64,000 nt of DNA from Enhydrobacter aerosaccus (GTDB taxonomy: Bacteria > Pseudomonadota > Alphaproteobacteria > Reyranellales > Reyranellaceae), in contig NZ_FUWJ01000001.1 in assembly GCF_900167455.1 (NCBI RefSeq), positions 868,001-932,000 of the forward strand, written 5' to 3'. The stretch's first letter is position 1, and each line of letters starts with the position of its first letter. The notes beneath the pieces were generated by a model, which was not told where the DNA came from, ran no database searches, and worked only from the letters and a program-made list of their open reading frames with translations. Shown here piece by piece: positions 33,168 through 41,112 of this stretch. The translations under genes were made by a program, and so were the position numbers.

Positions 33168-33974
33168 ATGCGCACTATGTCCCCGCGTACGCGTTCGTCG
33201 GTTCTCTTCCTCTGCGCGTCAATCGCTACGGAACTCGCTCTTCCCGTTACTCTCTCCGCCCAGGACCGGCAGCGCGCGACCTGGGACGTGACGCTCGGCG
33301 CGGGAGCGGCCGTCAGGCCGACCTACGAAGGCAGCGATCGGTACATCGTGTCGCCCGTGCCGTTCGTGAACGTGATCTGGAACGACACGGTCGCCCTCAA
33401 TGTGGAAGGTCTCAGCGCTTATTGGCGTTACGGTAATCTGCGCGTCGGCGGCGGTCTGACGTACGACACTGGCCGGTCGCAAAGCACCGGCACCTTCCAG
33501 CAAGGAGACTATCGTCTTGCCGGAATGGGCGACATTCCGGCGGCCCTCGCGCTGAAGGCCTTTGCCGACTACAGGCTCGGCCCCGTTGTTCTCAACGCAG
33601 CGGTGAAGAAGCTCACCGCCAACGGCAACGACGGTGTCGTTCTCAATTTCGGCATGGCGCTACCGTACAAGCTGACGGAAAGCACCATGGTGCGAGCCTC
33701 CGTTTCGGCCGACTGGGCGAACCAGAGCTACATGCAGACTCATTTCGGCGTGACGGCGGTGCAAGCCGCCAACTCGGGCTATGCCCAATACAATGCCGGA
33801 GCGGGGATCCAGAGTGTCAATTTCGGCTTGGGGCTGACCCAGAAGCTTGGCGAGCACTGGGAGCTGATTGCCCAGGGTCGGGTCATGCGATTGACTGGCG
33901 ATACCCAGAACAGTCCGATCGTCTTCTCCACGACCCAGGCTGTCGTGATGGGGGCGCTGGCCTATCACTTCTGA
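33168..33974 (+). CDS. MipA/OmpV-family outer membrane protein
   Basis: A 268-residue beta-barrel protein. A signal peptide (SSVLFLCASIATELALPVTL) ends near SAQDR. The mature part has WDVTLGAGAAVRPTYEGSDR, the family opening, and ends VMGALAYHF with a C-terminal Phe typical of outer-membrane insertion. MipA-type proteins often sit beside two-component systems and respond to envelope or metal stress. The ATG at 33168 is preceded only by a weak ACGGA, and the Met at 33177 is an alternative. It is divergent from the response-regulator gene. Confidence 0.85.
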   Translation: MRTMSPRTRSSVLFLCASIATELALPVTLSAQDRQRATWDVTLGAGAAVRPTYEGSDRYIVSPVPFVNVIWNDTVALNVEGLSAYWRYGNLRVGGGLTYDTGRSQSTGTFQQGDYRLAGMGDIPAALALKAFADYRLGPVVLNAAVKKLTANGNDGVVLNFGMALPYKLTESTMVRASVSADWANQSYMQTHFGVTAVQAANSGYAQYNAGAGIQSVNFGLGLTQKLGEHWELIAQGRVMRLTGDTQNSPIVFSTTQAVVMGALAYHF

Positions 33975-34008
33975 CGGGCGCTTCGCCTCTGGCGATGCAA
34001 GATGCGAA

Positions 34009-34035
34009 GGCGCGCAACCAGGAGAGTTGCGCGCC
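34009..34035. terminator. Hairpin between convergent genes
   Basis: GGCGCGCAAC (34009-34018), loop CAGGAGA, GTTGCGCGCC (34026-34035): a ten-base-pair stem in the 68-base space between the converging MipA and TTT-receptor genes, a likely bidirectional terminator. Confidence 0.55.
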
Positions 34036-34042
34036 CGCCCCG

Positions 34043-35020
34043 TCACTCCATCTCGACGTGGAGGTCCTTGAGCGTCTTGCCCCAGAAGGCATGCTCGTCG
34101 CGGACGAACTTGGCGAACTCGGCGCGGGTGCGATCGGGCGGCAGTTCGAGGCCATCCTTGGAAAGCGCGGCTTCCCACTTGGGATCCTTCATCGCCTCCT
34201 TGGCCTCCTTCTCGATCTTGTCGAGGATGGCGTCCGGAGTCTTGGCCGGCGCGAACAGGCCGTGCCAGCTGTTCACCACCACATCGATGCCCTGTTCCTT
34301 GAGGGTGGGTACGTCGGGCAGAGACTTGACGCGCTTGTCGCCGGTGACGGCCAGCGCCTTCAGGTTGCCGGCCTTGATCTGGCTGACCGCCGGCGGCAAC
34401 GACGAGAAGTTCATGGTGATCTGGCCGCTGATCACGTCGGCCAGCGCCGGGCCGGTGCCCTTGTAGGGCACGTGGGTGATCTTGATGTCGGCCGCCTGAG
34501 CGAACAGGGCGCCGGCGAGATGGTTGTTTCCGCCCACGCCAGAGGAGGAGAAGGTGAGCTTCTCCGGATCCTTCTTGGCCAGGGCCACCAGCTCGGCCGC
34601 GGAATTGGCGGGTACCTTGGGATTGACCGCCAGAACGTACTGATAGGCCGTCGTCTGGCAGATCGGCGCCAGCGCGGCCAGCGTATCGATCGCGCCCTTC
34701 TGGATGTGCGGGTTGATGATCACGTTGGTGCCGACGGCATAGAACAGCGTCTGGCCGTCCGGCTTGGCGCTCGCGACGATGCGCACGCCCAGGCTGCCGG
34801 CGGCGCCGCCCTTGTTGTCGACGATCACCTGCTGGCCGATCAGCGGCGACATGATCTGCGCCAGTTCCCGGGCATTGATGTCCGCGCCACCGCCGGCGGC
34901 GTAGCCGACGATCAGGGTGACGGGGCCCGAGGGCCAGGTTCCTTCGGCGCGCACGGCCGAGGGGAGCAGGAGAGCGGAGGCGCTGCCAATCAGCGCGTGG
35001 CGCCGCGTGATCGTGGTCAT
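34043..35020 (-). CDS. TTT-family periplasmic substrate receptor (Bug protein)
   Basis: A 325-residue tripartite tricarboxylate transporter receptor. The N-terminal TRRHALIGSASALLLPSAVR is a signal with an Arg-Arg pair, possibly Tat-dependent. The mature domain has WPSGPVTLIVGYAAGGGADI, DNKGGAAGSLGVRIVASA, FSSSGVGGNNHLAGALF and HVPYKGTGPALADVISG. The ATG at 35020 follows GGGAA. It lies 23 bases downstream of a tricarballylate-dehydrogenase-like gene, which suggests the ligand is a tricarboxylate or similar acid. Membrane subunits TctA/TctB are not nearby. Confidence 0.88.
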   Translation of the reverse strand: MTTITRRHALIGSASALLLPSAVRAEGTWPSGPVTLIVGYAAGGGADINARELAQIMSPLIGQQVIVDNKGGAAGSLGVRIVASAKPDGQTLFYAVGTNVIINPHIQKGAIDTLAALAPICQTTAYQYVLAVNPKVPANSAAELVALAKKDPEKLTFSSSGVGGNNHLAGALFAQAADIKITHVPYKGTGPALADVISGQITMNFSSLPPAVSQIKAGNLKALAVTGDKRVKSLPDVPTLKEQGIDVVVNSWHGLFAPAKTPDAILDKIEKEAKEAMKDPKWEAALSKDGLELPPDRTRAEFAKFVRDEHAFWGKTLKDLHVEME

Positions 35021-35043
35021 GACGTGAAGTTCCCTGTGATTTT

Positions 35044-36534
35044 TCAGTTCTTGCCAGAAACGTAGCGCCCGGCGGAATCGCCGGCCAGCTTGCCCAGCAC
35101 TGCGCCGGAGACCAGGCCCGTGCCACCCGGGTAGTTGTGATAGAAGAGTCCGCCCACCAGCTCGCCCGCCGCATAGAGGCCTGGGATGGGATGACCATCG
35201 GTGCTCTCGACCGCGCCGTCGGTGGTGATCTTGAGCCCGCCGAAGGTGAAGGTCAGGCCGCAGGTCACGGCATAGGCTTCGAACGGCGCCGTATCGATCG
35301 TGTTGGCCCAGTTGCTCTTCGGCACGGCGAGGCCGCGCGTGCCGCGACCATCCTTGACCGCCGGATTGAACGGCACGTCCGTCATCACGGCGGCGTTCCA
35401 TTCCTTGATGGTCTTGAGGAACTGCTGCTCGTCGACACCTTCGAGCTTCTTGGCCAGTTCCTCGATCGTATCGGCGCGCACCTTGGTCACGCGCTTGATG
35501 CGGTACTCGTCGCGCAGCTTGTCGAGCACCTTGGAGTCGAAGATCTGCCACGCGAACTGCTGCGGCTGGGCCAGGATCACCGCGCCGTACTTGGCATAGG
35601 TGTAGTTGCGGAAGTCGGCACCCTCGTCGACGAAGCGCACGCCGTTGGCGTTCACCATGATGCCGAGCGGGTAGGAGTGCTTCTGGAAATTGTCGCCGAC
35701 ATCGAGGTCGCCGAACTGCGGGGCGTTCATGTCCCAGCCCACAGCATGGCCGCCGGACCAGTTGCCGTGCGGCATGGCGCCGACCGCCAATGCCATGTTG
35801 ATGCCGGCGCCGGTGTTGAACCGCGTGCCGCGCACCTTGGCGAGATCCCAGGTCGGGCCGAGATAACGCGTGCGCATCTCGGCATTGCTCTCGAAACCGC
35901 CGCAGGCCAGCACCACGGCCTTGGCGCCGATCCGGATCTTGCGGCCCTTGTGGCGGGCGATGACGCCGCGCACGACGCCATCTTCCTCGATCAGCGACAC
36001 GGCCGGCGTCTCGTAGTGGATGGGAATGCCGGCCTTGACCGCGGCCTTGTGTTCGAGATCGACCAGTCCCGGACCGCCGCCCCAGGCCTCGACGGCCAGC
36101 CCGCCCCAGAACTTGTACTTGCCGTTCACCTTGAAGGCCTGCCGGCCGTAGGAGGGCTGGAAGCGCACGCCCTTGGAGCGCATCCACTTCAGCGTCTCGA
36201 AGCTGCGGCCGATCAGGATGTCGGTGAGCTCCGGGTCGCAGCGATAGTTGGTCACCCGTCCCATGTCGTCGAGATACTGGTCGGCCGAGTAGCTGCCGAA
36301 ATCGACATCGCGCTTCTCGTCCTCGGTCAGGTCGTAGAGCTGCACCAGGTCGTCGACCCCGTGAAAGACCACGCGCATGGCCCCGGCGGTATAGGTGCTG
36401 TTGCCGCCGCGCTCGGCTTCCGGTGCCGCCTCCAGCATTGCCACGGAGGCGCCGGCTTCCCGGGCCGCCAGCGCCGCGCACGCGGCTGCATTTCCGGCCC
36501 CTACAACCAGAACATCGACCTGAAAATCGTCCAC
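35044..36534 (-). CDS. tcuA: FAD-dependent tricarballylate dehydrogenase-like flavoprotein
   Basis: A 496-residue FAD_binding_2 protein related to fumarate reductase flavoproteins and TcuA, which oxidises tricarballylate to cis-aconitate. The N-terminal VDVLVVGAGNAAACAALAAR is the FAD-binding Rossmann motif with a following ERGGNSTYTAGAMR. Later parts are VVLACGGFESNAEM and GLYAAGELVGGLFYHNYPGG, the C-terminal FAD contact. The GTG at 36534 has GAGGAG six bases upstream. It is followed by the TTT receptor in the same operon; the electron acceptor partner TcuB is absent here. The symbol rests on family resemblance. Confidence 0.8.
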   Translation of the reverse strand: MDDFQVDVLVVGAGNAAACAALAAREAGASVAMLEAAPEAERGGNSTYTAGAMRVVFHGVDDLVQLYDLTEDEKRDVDFGSYSADQYLDDMGRVTNYRCDPELTDILIGRSFETLKWMRSKGVRFQPSYGRQAFKVNGKYKFWGGLAVEAWGGGPGLVDLEHKAAVKAGIPIHYETPAVSLIEEDGVVRGVIARHKGRKIRIGAKAVVLACGGFESNAEMRTRYLGPTWDLAKVRGTRFNTGAGINMALAVGAMPHGNWSGGHAVGWDMNAPQFGDLDVGDNFQKHSYPLGIMVNANGVRFVDEGADFRNYTYAKYGAVILAQPQQFAWQIFDSKVLDKLRDEYRIKRVTKVRADTIEELAKKLEGVDEQQFLKTIKEWNAAVMTDVPFNPAVKDGRGTRGLAVPKSNWANTIDTAPFEAYAVTCGLTFTFGGLKITTDGAVESTDGHPIPGLYAAGELVGGLFYHNYPGGTGLVSGAVLGKLAGDSAGRYVSGKN

Positions 36535-36580
36535 GCACTGCTCCTCGATTTTGGCCCCAATTTTGCGCTAGGATATCGCA

Positions 36581-37219
36581 ATGGGTGATCGTTTCGACCG
36601 TCTAAGCGTCCGCCATGTCAATGTCGAGGCCCTCCTGCGCAGGCCCGGCATCGGCCATAACAATGGCCCGATCTTCGACATGTCATGGGAGGCCTGGGTT
36701 TGGCGCCGCGCCACGGCCAAGGCGTGGAAGACGCCGAGCCCGGAAGTCGCGAAGATGCGGGTGCGACGGGCCGAGCGGCTCGGGATCACCTACAAGGAAC
36801 TGACCTCGGCCCTGATGGATTCCGGCGCCAACCTGGGCGCCGCGGTCCTGCCGCTCTCGCTCGCGGCCCGGGTGCGCCGCGGACCGAAGGGCGAAATCGT
36901 GGTCGAGCCGCGCAATTCCGTCGCGGCATTGGTGGGCAAGTTCGTCGGGCGGCTATTCCTGCTGGGCGATATCGATGCCGTTCCGGGGCTGAGTGACGCC
37001 GAACGCACGGAGTTCCTCGCCACCGTGAACCGCGCCTTCGACGGCAAGGTCGAGGCGATCGGCTGGGGCCATGACGGCAAGGCCATACGCGCGATGCTGA
37101 AGGCCAACGCCGTGCCGCATCAGGAGGCTTTCATTGTGGGTGCCGGCATGGGCCATCGGGTGCTGGGCGAGGCCGCCGGCCTGCCGCTCGTGAAGGATAT
37201 CGAGACCTGGTTTTCGTGA
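36581..37219 (+). CDS. Hypothetical protein with an IGHNNGP motif
   Basis: A 212-residue protein I cannot assign. It contains RRPGIGHNNGPIFDMSWEAW near residues 20-39; IGHNN/GP motifs recur in alphaproteobacterial hypothetical and phage-derived proteins. A basic central region (VRRAERLGITYKEL) and a hydrophobic stretch (NSVAALVGKFVGRLFLLGD) follow. The C-terminus has GAGMGHRVLGEAAGLPL. The ATG at 36581 begins MGDRFDR. It is divergent from tcuA. Codon use resembles its neighbours, and the reading frame is plausible. Confidence 0.55.
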   Translation: MGDRFDRLSVRHVNVEALLRRPGIGHNNGPIFDMSWEAWVWRRATAKAWKTPSPEVAKMRVRRAERLGITYKELTSALMDSGANLGAAVLPLSLAARVRRGPKGEIVVEPRNSVAALVGKFVGRLFLLGDIDAVPGLSDAERTEFLATVNRAFDGKVEAIGWGHDGKAIRAMLKANAVPHQEAFIVGAGMGHRVLGEAAGLPLVKDIETWFS

Positions 37220-37268
37220 TGTTGGTCGCGGCACATCCGCGGATCTGAACGCGGCGTGCTGTTCGCCC

Positions 37269-37760
37269 ATGTACCAGCCGCGGACGCCCGGTTATTCGAA
37301 GTCCAATCAGACGATGCGATGGAACCTGCCTGATCGCGTCTTCTTCGCCTGCGGTGCCTGTCACATCCTCGCCTACGCGTTCCTCGAGCGTTACGGCGAT
37401 GCCGACTATCAAACGCTGTGGATCAGGCCGGCCGCCGGTCATATCGGCAATCACATCGTCATCGCGACCGATGCGTGGGTGTTCGACTTCCACGGATATT
37501 CCGACAGACAAACCTTCCTGCGGCACACCTGGAAGCGTGCCCGTCAGCGGTGGCCGGGATGGGACGCGGCTTTGGTATTGATTCCCAAGGATGTCCTGAT
37601 CTCGGAGGCACGATCGCGCCAGTACGAAGGTTTGTGGCTTCGGGAGCCGCATCAGTTCCTGCACGATGCCTTGCCGCGTGCCCGCCGATATGTCGACCGC
37701 TTCCCGGCGCCAAGGAGTGCCGGCAAGCCAAGAGCACAGCTGCAGACGGCGCAATCGTAA
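37269..37760 (+). CDS. Hypothetical protein, possible Cys-His-Asp hydrolase-like fold
   Basis: A 163-residue protein not matched to a family I know. RVFFACGACHILAYAFLERY, then NHIVIATDAWVFDFHGY, give a Cys...His...Asp order seen in papain-like (NlpC/transglutaminase-type) folds; this is a weak structural guess. The C-terminus is basic. Start choice is uncertain: no ribosome site precedes the ATG at 37269, and the Met at 37317 begins a good hydrophobic region. It precedes the CoA-transferase gene by 13 bases and may be co-transcribed with it. Confidence 0.5.
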   Translation: MYQPRTPGYSKSNQTMRWNLPDRVFFACGACHILAYAFLERYGDADYQTLWIRPAAGHIGNHIVIATDAWVFDFHGYSDRQTFLRHTWKRARQRWPGWDAALVLIPKDVLISEARSRQYEGLWLREPHQFLHDALPRARRYVDRFPAPRSAGKPRAQLQTAQS

Positions 37761-37773
37761 GGTAAGGAGGGCC

Positions 37774-38967
37774 ATGGCTTCATCCATTGAACCGCCTCTC
37801 AAGGGCGTCCGCGTCGTCGAACTCACGCACACCATTCTCGGGCCGTCCTGCGGCATGATCCTGGCCGATCTCGGCGCCGAGGTGATCAAGGTCGAGCCGG
37901 TCGACGGCGATCGCACGCGCAAGCTGCGCGGCTTCGGCGCCGGCTTCTTCGGCTACTTCAACCGCAACAAGAAGAGCCTGGCCCTCGATGCCGATTCGCC
38001 CGAGGGCCGCAAGGTGCTGGAGAAGCTCCTCAAGTCGGCCGACGTGCTGATCGAGAATTTCGCGCCCGGCTCGATGGGCAAGCGCGGTTTGGGACCGGAG
38101 CATCTGGAGAAGATCAATCCGCGCCTCATCTACTGCGCGCTGAAGGGCTTCCTGCCCGGGCCGTACGAGAAGCGGCCTGCGCTCGACGAGGTCGTGCAGA
38201 TGATGGGCGGGCTGGCCTACATGACGGGCCCGAGCGGCCGGCCGCTGCGGGCGGGGACTTCGGTGGTCGATATCATGGGCGGCATGTTCGGCGCCTTCGG
38301 CACCGTGCTGGCGCTGAAGCAGCGCGACCGCACCGGCAAGGGGGGGCTGGTCGAGAGCGCGTTGTTCGAGTCGGTCGTGTTCCTGATGGGCCAGCACCTG
38401 GCCATCACGGCGATGAACGGCGCGCCACCGCCGCCGATGCCGGAGCGTGTGTCGTCGTGGGCGGTGTATGAGGTGTTCAACACCGCCGACGGCCAACAGG
38501 TCTTCATCGGCATCACCAGCGACGGGCAGTGGAAGCGGTTCTGCGAGTTCTTCAAGCAGGACGATCTCGCCGCCGACCCCAAGCTCGCCACCAATAATCT
38601 GCGCATCGAGGCGCGACCCTGGCTGGTACCCAAGGTGGCGGAGGTGTTCAAGCGCCACACCAAGGACCAGCTCGAGCAGTTATGCCTGGAGGCCGATATC
38701 TCCTTCGCACCGATCGCGCGGCCACAGGATCTGTTCGACCATCCGCATCTGCTGGCCAACGGCTCGCTGGCGCCGACGACGCTGCCGGGCGGCGTGCAGA
38801 CGCGCCTGCCGTTGCTGCCGTTCCAGATGTTCGGCTGGAGGCCGCCGCTGGTCAGCAATCCGCCCGAGATCGGCCAGCACAACGACGAGGTGCTGGCCGA
38901 GATCGGCTACGACGCGGCGGGGATCGCGAGTCTCAAGGCAACGGGAACGCTCGGCCCCAAGGGTTGA
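37774..38967 (+). CDS. Class III CoA-transferase (CaiB/BaiF family)
   Basis: A 397-residue family III CoA-transferase that moves CoA between carboxylic acids through an Asp-linked intermediate. Family motifs are VVELTHTILGPSCGMILADL, LGAEVIKVEPVDGDR and NRNKKSLALD. Others are NFAPGSMGKRGLG and AGTSVVDIMGGMFGAFG, whose Asp is probably catalytic. AAGGAGG precedes the ATG at 37774. Its stop abuts the stop of the convergent enolase-superfamily gene. The acyl donor and acceptor are not predictable. Confidence 0.9.
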   Translation: MASSIEPPLKGVRVVELTHTILGPSCGMILADLGAEVIKVEPVDGDRTRKLRGFGAGFFGYFNRNKKSLALDADSPEGRKVLEKLLKSADVLIENFAPGSMGKRGLGPEHLEKINPRLIYCALKGFLPGPYEKRPALDEVVQMMGGLAYMTGPSGRPLRAGTSVVDIMGGMFGAFGTVLALKQRDRTGKGGLVESALFESVVFLMGQHLAITAMNGAPPPPMPERVSSWAVYEVFNTADGQQVFIGITSDGQWKRFCEFFKQDDLAADPKLATNNLRIEARPWLVPKVAEVFKRHTKDQLEQLCLEADISFAPIARPQDLFDHPHLLANGSLAPTTLPGGVQTRLPLLPFQMFGWRPPLVSNPPEIGQHNDEVLAEIGYDAAGIASLKATGTLGPKG

Positions 38968-40095
38968 TCAACGTTCCGCGAGGATGCGGGCGTTTGCCCG
39001 CACCGAGTGATCGCTGACCTTGATGCCGAGGCCTGGTCCGTCGGGCACGACGACATGGCCGTCGCGGTTGGGGACCTTCTCCTCCAGCACGTCCTCGGTC
39101 AGCACCCAGTGCGGCATGTAGAACTCGCAGCCGAGGGAGATACCGGGCGTCGCGGCGATCAGATGCGTGCCGGCGGCGAGGCCGATGCCGCCTTCCCACA
39201 GCGTGCCGCCATAGCCGGGCAATCCGGCGGTGTCGGCGATGGCCATGATGCCTTGCGCCTTGAACAGGCCGCCGGCCTTCATCAGCTTGACCGAGATCGC
39301 GTCGGCGGCCTGGAGGCGGACGATCTCCATCAGGTCGCGGCTGTCGAAGCAGCTTTCGTCGGCCAGGATCGGCGTGTCGAGGGCGGCAGCGAAGGACGCC
39401 ATCGCATCGAGATTGTTCCGCGGCACCGGCTGCTCGATGAAGGTCGGGGCGAAGCGGTCGACATCGCGCAGGATGCGCATCGCCCCGAACGGCTGGAGCG
39501 CCTGGTTGTAATCCAGCCGCAAGTCGACCGTGTCCCCGAACTCGGTGCGGATCGCTTCGAGATGGGCGAGGTCTTCCTTGTGCGGCTTGACCCCGGTCTT
39601 GACCTTGTAGATGCGGTTGCCGGACGGAACCATCTGCCGCATGCGGTCGAGATCGGCCGCGAAATCCGGATCGGCGATCGAGAAGGAGAGCGGGATCGTG
39701 TCGCGCACGCGTCCGCCCAGCAGGTCGGCGACGGACAGGCCGGCGGCCTTCCCGACGATGTCCAGCATCGCCGTCTCGATCGCGACCTTGGCCTCCATGT
39801 GCCCGACCAGGGCGCGATCCAGTTCGGCCATCAGCGCCCGCACGCGACGGACCGGCTTGCCCAGAAGGAGAGGGCGCAGATAAACGTCGATAGCGGCAAA
39901 GGCGCCCTCGGCGGTGCCGGTGAAGACCTCCCACGGCGCCGCTTCGCCCCAGCCGACGAGGCCGTCGCTGGCCGTCAGCTCGAGCAGCACGCGCTTAACC
40001 GTGCCCTTGACGTTCCCGACGCCCTGAAGGCGGGCCATCTTGATCGGGCTTTCGATCAGAAACAGCCTTACGCGATCGATTGTCGGGCCACTCAT
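38968..40095 (-). CDS. Enolase-superfamily enzyme, muconate cycloisomerase/racemase subgroup
   Basis: A 375-residue member of the mandelate racemase/muconate lactonizing enzyme family. The capping domain opens RVRLFLIESPIKMARLQGVG. The barrel has the KxK pair in YKVKTGV and metal ligands in LRLDYNQ, TFIEQP and LADESC. The opposing base Lys is in ISVKLMKAGG. This is the MLE-type subgroup. Candidates include muconate cycloisomerase and related sugar-acid or lactone enzymes. The ATG at 40095 is chosen over an upstream GTG at 40110. The substrate is uncertain. Confidence 0.88.
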   Translation of the reverse strand: MSGPTIDRVRLFLIESPIKMARLQGVGNVKGTVKRVLLELTASDGLVGWGEAAPWEVFTGTAEGAFAAIDVYLRPLLLGKPVRRVRALMAELDRALVGHMEAKVAIETAMLDIVGKAAGLSVADLLGGRVRDTIPLSFSIADPDFAADLDRMRQMVPSGNRIYKVKTGVKPHKEDLAHLEAIRTEFGDTVDLRLDYNQALQPFGAMRILRDVDRFAPTFIEQPVPRNNLDAMASFAAALDTPILADESCFDSRDLMEIVRLQAADAISVKLMKAGGLFKAQGIMAIADTAGLPGYGGTLWEGGIGLAAGTHLIAATPGISLGCEFYMPHWVLTEDVLEEKVPNRDGHVVVPDGPGLGIKVSDHSVRANARILAER

Positions 40096-40160
40096 ACGCT
40101 CTCTCTCCACCGTGTCAGGGCGTGACCATACCCAAACACGGCGGGGAGAGTGAGGGCGAA

Positions 40161-41030
40161 CTAGTCGCGGCCGGAGGCGTGGGTGAGCGGGGCCGATTCC
40201 TTGTCGCCGAACGCCGGATAGTCCGGATCCAGCAGGAACGGATACGGGCCCGCGAACGCGCCGATGAAGGCCGTGTGCGTGATCACGCCCGCGCTCGGCT
40301 GCCAGAGATGGAGATGGTAGCCCGGCGGCTCCATCGTGAAGAGGGCGTCCTCGTGCGGCTGCAGGTCGAGCAGGACCTGATGGGCCACCGACGGTGCGAC
40401 GCTGCCGATCGTGCCGGCCCAGCGGATCTGGATCGAGCGATGGTGATGGCCGCAGGCGACGCGCTCGACATTGGGATGGCGGCGCAGCAGCTCGGCCATC
40501 GGATCGGCATTGCGGCAGTTGATCGAATCCATGTGCTGCAGGCCGGTCGGGAAGGGCGGGTGGTGCATGAAGATGAAGGTCGGCCGGTCGGGCTGCTCGG
40601 CCAGCCGTTCCTCCAGCCAGGCCAGGCGCGCCGCATCCATTTCGCCGTGGCCCTTGCCGGGAACGACCGTGTCGAGCGCGATCAGGCGCAGCGGCTGATC
40701 CTCGACCGTGTAGTGGAGGAACTCGCCGTCTGGCGGCAGGTAGCCGTCGCCGGCAAAGACCTTGCGCAGGTTGTCGCGGCGATCGTGATTGCCGGGCACC
40801 AAGTAGACCGGCATGGAGAGCGGCGCCAGGATGTCGCGCAGCAGCTCATATTCTTCCGTCAGTCCGCAGTCGGTGAGGTCGCCGGTGGCGATGACCGCGT
40901 CGGGCCGCCGCGGCTGCGCCAGGAGGGAGGATACCGCGGCGCGCAGCATGGCTTCGGTGTCGACGACGCCATAGGCCTTCTTGCCCGACGGCCGGATGTG
41001 CATGTCGGTGATTTGGGCGATCAGAGTCAT
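40161..41030 (-). CDS. Metallophosphoesterase, GpdQ/CpdA-like cyclic or glycerophosphodiester phosphodiesterase
   Basis: A 289-residue calcineurin-like phosphoesterase. Metal-binding motifs in order are AQITDMHI, ATGDLTDCG, VPGNHDRR, MHHPPF and ACGHHHRS, the complete set for a dimetal site. This family includes GpdQ (glycerophosphodiesterase) and CpdA (cAMP phosphodiesterase). It lies downstream of a Ugp-like importer on the same strand, separated by a strong hairpin. Hydrolysis of imported glycerophosphodiesters is therefore a plausible role. No signal peptide is present. Confidence 0.87.
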   Translation of the reverse strand: MTLIAQITDMHIRPSGKKAYGVVDTEAMLRAAVSSLLAQPRRPDAVIATGDLTDCGLTEEYELLRDILAPLSMPVYLVPGNHDRRDNLRKVFAGDGYLPPDGEFLHYTVEDQPLRLIALDTVVPGKGHGEMDAARLAWLEERLAEQPDRPTFIFMHHPPFPTGLQHMDSINCRNADPMAELLRRHPNVERVACGHHHRSIQIRWAGTIGSVAPSVAHQVLLDLQPHEDALFTMEPPGYHLHLWQPSAGVITHTAFIGAFAGPYPFLLDPDYPAFGDKESAPLTHASGRD

Positions 41031-41060
41031 GGTGATGTTCCTGTCAGGCGGATCGCAGCT

Positions 41061-41095
41061 CTTCCGGCCGCTCGTGATTCCTGAGCGGCCGGAAG
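41061..41095. terminator. Intercistronic hairpin between ugpB-like and phosphoesterase genes
   Basis: CTTCCGGCCGCTC (41061-41073), loop GTGATTCCT, GAGCGGCCGGAAG (41083-41095): a 13-base-pair stem between two genes on the minus strand. It may reduce expression of the downstream phosphoesterase or stabilise the upstream mRNA; it has no T-run. Confidence 0.5.
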
Positions 41096-41112
41096 TCCAA
41101 GGTCCAATGAAA

